A model generated the notes under the pieces. It was not told the DNA's origin and did no database searches. It saw only the letters and a program-made list of their open reading frames with translations. DNA of 64,000 nucleotides, taken from Alphaproteobacteria bacterium. GTDB taxonomy: Bacteria; Pseudomonadota; Alphaproteobacteria; JAUHZY01. The stretch's first letter is position 1; every line of letters begins with the position of its first letter. The stretch is from positions 1,336,834-1,400,833 of the forward strand of contig JAUHZY010000001.1 of the NCBI GenBank assembly GCA_030425825.1, given 5' to 3'. A program made the position numbers and the translations under genes. Positions 59,009-64,000 of this stretch are shown here, one piece after another.

Positions 59009-59344
59009 TTAATGTAAATGACTGCCATTCGGAACAAATTGTGATGGACGCGCAAGAATAATGTCGCCTTTTTCATCTGCTGCTCCCAACACCAGCACCT
59101 CAGACATAAAAGGCCCGATTTGTTTAGGAGGGAAGTTCGTAACAGCAAGAACCTGGGTGCCAACTAAGTCGCTACAAAGATAATTTTTTGTAATTTGTGC
59201 GGATGTTTTTCTCACACCAATTTCTGATCCAAAATCAATGATGAGCTTATAAGCCGGTTTATGTGCCTCTGGAAACTCTTCTGCTGATTGAATTGTGCCG
59301 ACACGAATATCAACTTTTAGAAAGTCATTAAACGTAATGAGCAC
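59009..59344 (-). CDS. csaA: CsaA-type tRNA-binding domain protein
   Basis: 111-residue protein of the CsaA/EMAP OB-fold family, reported as a secretion-related chaperone in Bacillus. Matching stretches are DIRVGTIQSAEEFPEAHKPA, VRKTSAQITKNY, VLAVTNFPPKQIG and MSEVLVLGA. I place the start at GTG 59344, one base after the dnaA stop, because it gives the family length; an ATG at 59380 inside dnaA would add 12 residues with no match. Its insertion between dnaA and dnaN is unusual. Confidence 0.85.
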   Translation of the reverse strand: MLITFNDFLKVDIRVGTIQSAEEFPEAHKPAYKLIIDFGSEIGVRKTSAQITKNYLCSDLVGTQVLAVTNFPPKQIGPFMSEVLVLGAADEKGDIILARPSQFVPNGSHLH

Positions 59345-59345
59345 C

Positions 59346-60725
59346 TCAGCCGCCAAGGCTTCTTTGAAGAATTTCGACATCTTCTGTAACATTCTGATCT
59401 GATGCCATAAGCTCTTGCACTTTTTTCACAGCATGCATCACTGTTGTGTGATCACGCCCACCAAAAGACCTGCCAATATCAGGCAAAGAACGTGCTGTCA
59501 GCTGCTTGCAAAGATACATGGCGATTTGTCTTGGTCTGGCAATTGAGCGAGAACGTCGCGCAGAATGCATATCACTAATTTTAACATTAAAGTGCTGAGC
59601 AACAACTTTTTGAATATCCTCGACCGTGACACGACGATCATTCGCGCGCAACAGATCACGCAAAACCTCTTGTGTTGTCTCCATTGTAATCGCACGACCA
59701 ACCAAAGTTGCGTGCGCAATAACACGCGTCAAAGCGCCCTCCAGTTCGCGCACATTAGATGTTATGCGGTGCGCAAGGAATTCTAAAACATTAAGGGGTA
59801 AATCAACATTCTTCTGCTCTGCTTTTGCCTGCAAAATACCTAGACGCAGTTCATAATTTGTTGGGTGAATATCTGCAACCAACCCCCAACCAAGGCGTGA
59901 ACGCAAGCGCTCTTCAAGGCCTTCAAGATCAGAAGGTGATTTATCAGCAGAGATAATAATTTGTCGATTCTGATCAACAAGCGCATTGAACGTGTGAAAA
60001 AACTCTTCTTGTGTTGAGTCTTTACCACAAATGAACTGCACGTCATCAATCATCAAAACATCAACCGAACGAAATTGTTCTTTAAAGTCCATCATGCTTT
60101 TATGGCGAATGGCACGAATAAACTGGAACATAAATGCTTCTGCAGAAAGATAAATAACCTTTCTCTCTGGCGTTTTTTCACGAATGGCCCATGCAATGGC
60201 GTGCATTAAATGTGTTTTACCAAGGCCAACGCCACCATACAAAAAAAGCGGGTTAAAACGAACCGTCTCATCTTCAGCGATTCTTTTTGCAGCTGAAAAA
60301 GCTAACTCATTCGGCCGGCCAACCACAAAGTTATCAAATGTAAAACGAGGATCTAAATTAACATCGAAAGATTCAATAAGAGGTTCTATGTTTTTTGAAG
60401 TGTCTGAAGATTTTTCTGGCTGAGAGGAAGGCGTAATTTCATTATTATTTGAGAGCGTTACTGGCGGCATTGTGTCATAATCCTTGATTACAAGCTCAAC
60501 AACCCTGACCTCTGGATTAACCTCGTTCCAGAAAAAACGCAAGCGGTCCATGTATTGTCTTTGTATCCAGTCTTTTAAGAACTTTGTTGGGGAGCTAAGG
60601 ATAACTGTGTTTTCATCTATGTTTTCGAAATTTAAGGGCGCCAGCCAGCTTTTGAAAGCAGCATCACCAAATTCAGCCCGAAGACTGTTTTGAACTTCCG
60701 TCCATTGGTGGTTTGGTGCTTTCAT
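59346..60725 (-). CDS. dnaA: Chromosomal replication initiator DnaA
   Basis: 459-residue initiator that binds origin boxes and opens DNA. N-terminal domain I (1-80), linker (about 95-125), AAA+ domain III with Walker A GGVGLGKTHLM and Walker B MIDDVQFI, domain IV with the box-binding GGRDHTTVMHAVKKV near the C-terminus. ATG 60725 with GAGGG seven bases upstream; the TTG one codon earlier is not needed. It lies 102 bases downstream of rpsT on the same strand. Confidence 0.98.
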   Translation of the reverse strand: MKAPNHQWTEVQNSLRAEFGDAAFKSWLAPLNFENIDENTVILSSPTKFLKDWIQRQYMDRLRFFWNEVNPEVRVVELVIKDYDTMPPVTLSNNNEITPSSQPEKSSDTSKNIEPLIESFDVNLDPRFTFDNFVVGRPNELAFSAAKRIAEDETVRFNPLFLYGGVGLGKTHLMHAIAWAIREKTPERKVIYLSAEAFMFQFIRAIRHKSMMDFKEQFRSVDVLMIDDVQFICGKDSTQEEFFHTFNALVDQNRQIIISADKSPSDLEGLEERLRSRLGWGLVADIHPTNYELRLGILQAKAEQKNVDLPLNVLEFLAHRITSNVRELEGALTRVIAHATLVGRAITMETTQEVLRDLLRANDRRVTVEDIQKVVAQHFNVKISDMHSARRSRSIARPRQIAMYLCKQLTARSLPDIGRSFGGRDHTTVMHAVKKVQELMASDQNVTEDVEILQRSLGG

Positions 60726-60782
60726 CAATTGTCCCTCATGTTAAATTATCTCCCTAAAAAAAGACGCAAGAATAGCGCTTTC

Positions 60783-60799
60783 TTGACAGGGGCTGTCAA
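60783..60799. repeat. Inverted repeat between rpsT and dnaA
   Basis: TTGACAG (60783-60789) and CTGTCAA (60793-60799), loop GGG: a perfect 7-bp dyad in the 102-base rpsT-dnaA gap. On the minus strand it reads the same and could be a -35 element or an operator for dnaA; no T-tract follows in that direction, so it is not a good terminator for rpsT. Confidence 0.45.
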
Positions 60800-60827
60800 A
60801 AAATCAATGTATGCTACTGGGCATTAA

Positions 60828-61100
60828 TTACCCTTGAGCAGACAAAGCCTTCACTTTTTTTGAAAGGCGAGAAATTGTTCTTGCTGCTGTGTTTTTATGC
60901 ATCAAGCCTTTTGTCACACCACGGTGAATTTCAGGCTGAGCAGCTTGAAGCGCCTCTTTTGCAAGAGATGCATCACCAGCTTCCGCAGCAACCAAAACTT
61001 TTTTAATAAATGTTCTGATGCGACTACGACGCGTCTTATTGATCTCAGTACGACGCGCAGAAGAACGTATTCTTTTCTTAGCAGATTTTATGTTTGCCAT
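60828..61100 (-). CDS. rpsT: Ribosomal protein S20
   Basis: 90-residue 30S protein with the family start [34 protein letters not shown] (quoted in part as [16 protein letters not shown]) and helical C-terminus. Located just upstream of dnaA, the common alphaproteobacterial order. Its promoter must lie in 61101-61250. Confidence 0.98.
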   Translation of the reverse strand: MANIKSAKKRIRSSARRTEINKTRRSRIRTFIKKVLVAAEAGDASLAKEALQAAQPEIHRGVTKGLMHKNTAARTISRLSKKVKALSAQG

Positions 61101-61490
61101 TTTTTATCCTAAATTTACTTCAAAATATTTAATTTTTGTTGGGGAGCAGAAAGTACTGCATTCGCCCTATCTCGTCAACACTTCGTCACTAAAAAATTTT
61201 TACTTTTTTCAATTGACTACAACATATTGTGACTAATTTGTATCAGCAGACGACATTTTGTTATATAGGCTAAATCTTAATTTATCCACAAGCAAAGACT
61301 TTTATACAGGCAGACCAGAAACCCAAATGAAACCGCGCGTATAACGTGATAAAAAACTTGACAGTTTGCAAAAACTTTCCTAGATTCCGTCGCACTAGCG
61401 GTTTTATTAGAAGTGCAGTTGTTTTAATTTCGAAACTCGGCGACTTAAGTAAAGCTTATTATAATAACAGTTCACCGAGGAGAAAAAGTA
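61101..61490. promoter_or_regulatory. Intergenic region rpsT / cold-shock gene with a DnaA box
   Basis: 390 bases without a gene, AT-rich. A perfect DnaA box TTATCCACA lies at 61282-61290, and a one-mismatch box at the TGTGACTAA near 61229. On the plus strand TTGACA (61358-61363), 17 bases, TAGATT (61381-61386) is a strong sigma-70 promoter for the cold-shock gene at 61491, giving a leader of about 100 bases, typical of csp transcripts. The rpsT promoter on the minus strand must also lie here but I could not identify it. Confidence 0.6.
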
Positions 61491-61697
61491 ATGGCGACTG
61501 GTACAGTAAAATGGTTTAACACAACCAAAGGTTTTGGATTCATTCAACCAGATGACGGCGGAAATGACGTATTTGTACACATTTCAGCTCTTGAGCAAGC
61601 GGGCATCCGCGGTCTTGACGAAGGTCAAAAGGTTTCTTTTGAACTTGTTGAGAACAGAGGAAAAACAGCAGCAGGCGATCTTAAGCTAGCTGAGTAA
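61491..61697 (+). CDS. Cold-shock protein, CspA family (first copy)
   Basis: 68-residue single OB-fold RNA chaperone that melts mRNA structure at low temperature. RNP1 KGFGFI and RNP2 VFVHI are intact, with [14 protein letters not shown] near the start. It has its own strong promoter about 100 bases upstream and a terminator after it, so it forms its own unit. The neighbouring second copy at 62074 is closely related. Confidence 0.95.
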   Translation: MATGTVKWFNTTKGFGFIQPDDGGNDVFVHISALEQAGIRGLDEGQKVSFELVENRGKTAAGDLKLAE

Positions 61698-61720
61698 TTT
61701 CTTTGGAAATCAAAAAAAGA

Positions 61721-61750
61721 AGGTCTGTGGGAAACCATAGGCCTTTTTTT
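61721..61750 (+). terminator. Intrinsic terminator after the first cold-shock gene
   Basis: AGGTCTGTGG (61721-61730) pairs with CCATAGGCCT (61735-61744) around GAAA with two G-T wobbles, then seven T (61744-61750). Confidence 0.82.
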
Positions 61751-61823
61751 ATGGCTATATAATATGTGTCTATTTTGCCAATTTTTTTTACAAATTATTT
61801 TATTTTCAATGTTTTTCTTGTAT

Positions 61824-62073
61824 CCATAAAAAAAACGTGTATACTCCCCTTCAAGTTATCTAGCAACTCTTTGCATTTGCCAGCTGCTCGTATTATAAGC
61901 AGCATGCCTTTTGAAAAGGCATAATTAAGATCTTCAAGATTGTTGATTCAGAGCGTATGACCGAGAGTGACCAGCTTCCTTTTAAAACAGGATTGTTTGG
62001 GCAAGATCTCTTCGCGTCAAAGTCACTTCGTGTTGAAGCGGCTAAGCATGTCAACGTCTTAAGGAGACTAAAA
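61824..62073 (+). promoter_or_regulatory. Promoter and structured leader of the second cold-shock gene
   Basis: TTGTAT (61818-61823), 16 bases, TATACT (61840-61845) is a plausible promoter, giving a leader of about 225 bases before ATG 62074. Two stem-loops are visible: GCTGCT/AGCAGC (about 61882-61902) and ATGCCTTT/AAAAGGCAT (about 61904-61922). Long, foldable leaders act as thermosensors in cspA-type genes; this is inferred by position. The rest of the 376-base gap from 61698 holds only the terminator of the first copy. Confidence 0.5.
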
Positions 62074-62298
62074 ATGGCAAACGGTACTGTAAAATGGTTT
62101 AACTCAACAAAAGGCTTCGGTTTTATCGAGCCAGAACAAGGCCAAGGTGATGGTGATGTATTTGTACACATCACAGCGCTTGAGCGTGCAGGAATAACAA
62201 GCCTTACGGAAGGTCAAAAGGTTTCTTTTGAACTTGCTACAGAAAAAGGTAAAACAGCAGCAGCAAACCTAAAGCTGCTTGATGCTGACGCTGCTTAA
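62074..62298 (+). CDS. Cold-shock protein, CspA family (second copy)
   Basis: 74-residue cold-shock protein, ATG 62074 set by AAGGAG nine bases upstream; an in-frame ATG at 61957 would add a 39-residue tail that lies in the leader. RNP1 KGFGFI and RNP2 VFVHI are intact. It differs from the first copy by an insertion of EQGQGDGD in loop 1-2 and an Ala-rich tail. The two are about two thirds identical by eye. Confidence 0.94.
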   Translation: MANGTVKWFNSTKGFGFIEPEQGQGDGDVFVHITALERAGITSLTEGQKVSFELATEKGKTAAANLKLLDADAA

Positions 62299-62414
62299 AC
62301 TCTAAAAACAAAAATCTTAAGCCTGCATTTTTGCAACTGGTATTTTGCGATCTATGCATCGTATATGTGCTGCTGCTTTGCATTGGCTATGATATAAATT
62401 AAAGGAAAAAACAA

Positions 62415-63980
62415 ATGGAAAACTTTAAATCTCTTGGCTTGCCTCAGCTTCTGATGCATTCACTCGAAAAAATGAATTTCACAACACCAACACCTATCCA
62501 AGCAGAATCTATTCCTTCTGCTTTAAAGGGCCGCGATATCTTAGGTTCTGCACAAACAGGAACAGGGAAAACAGCCGCTTTTGGTATTCCCTTGGTTGCC
62601 AGACTGATGACTGACCCAAACAGTGCAGCTATTATCATGACGCCAACACGTGAGCTAGCAACACAAGTTATGAAAGCCCTACGAGAAATAATGGGCCGAG
62701 AAAGCGGCATTAAAACAGCCGTTCTTATTGGCGGAGAGCCTATGCCAAAACAGTTCCAACAGCTGCGCAATAGACCAAGGCTTGTCGTTGGAACACCTGG
62801 TCGTATTAATGATCACCTAGAACGTCGCAGCCTTAAACTAGACGAGACGAACTTTCTGGTACTTGATGAAACAGATCGTATGCTTGATATGGGCTTTACA
62901 GAACAAATTGAACGTGTTGTCGCACATCTTCCTAAAAGCCGCCAAACTCTTTTGTTCTCAGCAACGTTCCCGAAAAATATTACAAAAATTGCTGGCAAAT
63001 ACTTGAATGATCCCGTGCGCGTTTCAATTGGATCAACAACATCGCCTGCAAAAAACATCAAACAAGAAACTTTGCGTGTTGAAGAAAAAGATAAATACCA
63101 ACAGCTTGTTGAACAACTTCATGAACGCCAAGGATCTATCATTGTTTTTGTAAAAACGAAGTGGAATGCTGAGAAAATGGCAAAACGCCTGCGCTCTGAA
63201 GACCATAGTGCAGATGCAATTCACGGTGACTTACGCCAGAACAGGCGCGATAAAGTTATCCAATCTTTCCGTAAACGGAAAAACCGTATTCTGGTTGCAA
63301 CAGATATTGCTGCACGTGGCTTAGATATTCCACATGTTGAACACGTCATTAACTATGACCTTCCACAATGCCCTGAAGATTATATTCACCGTATTGGACG
63401 CACAGCGCGTGCTGGCGCGAAAGGATCGGCACTTTGTTTGATCACATCCGCTGATGGGAAGAAATGGAACGCAATTGCACGCCTCATTAACCCAGATGCA
63501 AAACCTGAGTTCAAAGAAGAAAAGTCTTCAGGAGGTCGAAATCGTAGAAATTCTAGTGGCCCAAAGAAATTTGGAAAATACCGTAAGGATAAACAAAAAA
63601 GTTCATTCAGCGAAGGAAAGCCAAGATTTGAAAGAGATGGTGAGAAAAAGCCCTTTAAGAAAAGAGCAGAAAGCCCAACTCGTGGCGCACACCAAAAATC
63701 AAGCGAAGAAGGATCTTCTGAAAAGTCTTCTTGGGTAAAGAAAAAGCGTGCGACACACAACGGCGATGGAAAGCCTGCACGTTTTGAAAAACAAAATGAC
63801 GGCAACGCTAAACCTGAATGGAAAGGCAAGAAAAAGCCTTCGAATAGCAAAAAAGTTAAACCATTTAGAAAAGATGGCCAAAAAAAATCATTCGGCGGAG
63901 GGCAACAGAGTCTTCCTAAGAAAAGGTCATCAAGCCACTCAAAAGGCGGGCATCAGAGTCTTCAAAGAAGAACAAGCTAA
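62415..63980 (+). CDS. DEAD-box-type RNA helicase, RhlE-like, with basic tail
   Basis: 521-residue ATP-dependent RNA helicase. Motif Q region PTPIQAESI, motif I AQTGTGKT, Ia PTRELA, Ib TPGR, motif II reads DETD (not DEAD) in VLDETDRMLDMG, motif III SAT, IV IVFVKT, V ARGLDI and VI HRIGRTAR. The core (1-380) is RhlE-like; the tail (380-521) is low in complexity, rich in K, S, R and G, and likely binds RNA. It lies 116 bases downstream of the second cold-shock gene on the same strand, which fits a cold-adaptation role. AAAGGA precedes ATG 62415. Confidence 0.93.
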   Translation: MENFKSLGLPQLLMHSLEKMNFTTPTPIQAESIPSALKGRDILGSAQTGTGKTAAFGIPLVARLMTDPNSAAIIMTPTRELATQVMKALREIMGRESGIKTAVLIGGEPMPKQFQQLRNRPRLVVGTPGRINDHLERRSLKLDETNFLVLDETDRMLDMGFTEQIERVVAHLPKSRQTLLFSATFPKNITKIAGKYLNDPVRVSIGSTTSPAKNIKQETLRVEEKDKYQQLVEQLHERQGSIIVFVKTKWNAEKMAKRLRSEDHSADAIHGDLRQNRRDKVIQSFRKRKNRILVATDIAARGLDIPHVEHVINYDLPQCPEDYIHRIGRTARAGAKGSALCLITSADGKKWNAIARLINPDAKPEFKEEKSSGGRNRRNSSGPKKFGKYRKDKQKSSFSEGKPRFERDGEKKPFKKRAESPTRGAHQKSSEEGSSEKSSWVKKKRATHNGDGKPARFEKQNDGNAKPEWKGKKKPSNSKKVKPFRKDGQKKSFGGGQQSLPKKRSSSHSKGGHQSLQRRTS

Positions 63981-64000
63981 CATCATCAAAAAGGGTCATA

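Noticed and set aside
61101-61490. Origin of replication
   Set aside because: One perfect DnaA box and AT-richness are not enough; no box cluster or clear repeats are visible.
61957-62073. 39-residue N-terminal extension of the second cold-shock protein
   Set aside because: The family start MANGTVKW is preceded by a clear ribosome binding site at 62061-62066, and the upstream codons lie in the leader.
63454-63850. Frames in the helicase tail, both strands
   Set aside because: Low-complexity coding sequence yields long shadow frames; the plus-strand frame of the helicase continues through.

Overview
This window looks like chromosomal core DNA from a motile alphaproteobacterium with AT-rich DNA. 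Evidence for the class is the FlbT and FlaF flagellin regulators, short Caulobacter-type flagellins, an ATP12-family F1-ATPase chaperone, a DUF1467 protein, and the order rpsT-dnaA-(csaA)-dnaN-recF-gyrB. The ribonucleotide reductase large subunit is short and lacks an ATP-cone, as in Rickettsia-type enzymes, but kdsB, flagellar genes and full purine and amino-acid genes argue for a free-living or at least well-equipped cell. I cannot place it to genus. No prophage, insertion sequence, integron or CRISPR array is visible.

Layout. Positions 1-4161 (+) hold the end of sdhA, then sdhB, a secreted protein of unknown function and zapE. Positions 4372-7383 (+) hold nrdA and nrdB, each preceded by NrdR-box-like repeats. 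nrdB also has a near-consensus sigma-54 promoter and runs after 11 nt into a flagellin gene. Positions 7395-12355 (+) are a flagellin module: two flagellins, flbT, flaF and a TPR/GT41 glycosyltransferase. purB follows, then a self-contained small gene with a glycine-zipper membrane segment. Positions 14330-25443 are mixed: an Nramp-like transporter, enoyl-CoA hydratase, atp12, acylphosphatase, a DMT permease, tag, a Ca/Na antiporter, an esterase, coq7, dsbB, priA and an AsmA-like membrane protein. tRNA-Leu(GAG), maeB and mgtE follow (+). On the minus strand come flhB, fliR, trpS, murJ, greA, carB, a DnaJ-type cochaperone and a lipoprotein. Next are pdxH (+), a DUF2059 protein and htpG (-), trkH (+), and then a minus-strand block of tyrC, pheT, pheS, rplT, rpmI, guaA, guaB, a phosphatase, kdsB, a VOC protein and gyrB. 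A 98-codon orphan gene (+) sits between gyrB and recF. The replication cluster recF, dnaN, csaA, dnaA and rpsT (-) is followed by two cold-shock protein genes and a DEAD-box-type helicase (+).

How the parts work together. The most coherent accessory unit is the flagellin module: two filament subunits, FlbT and FlaF acting on flagellin mRNA and secretion, and a glycosyltransferase fused to a TPR domain, probably to modify flagellin. The mRNA leader of the second flagellin can form a stem-loop just before its ribosome binding site, a plausible target for FlbT. Its link to nrdB under a sigma-54 promoter is the oddest regulatory arrangement here. The right end forms a cold-shock group (two csp genes with long leaders plus a helicase). 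Gene packing is tight: many stop and start codons overlap or abut, several convergent genes touch tail to tail, and GTG or TTG starts are common. I do not see a clearly new defence or biosynthetic system. The best leads are the nrdB-flagellin promoter region, the flagellin leader, the glycine-zipper gene with an operator-like repeat, and the 98-codon gene with overlapping hairpins.
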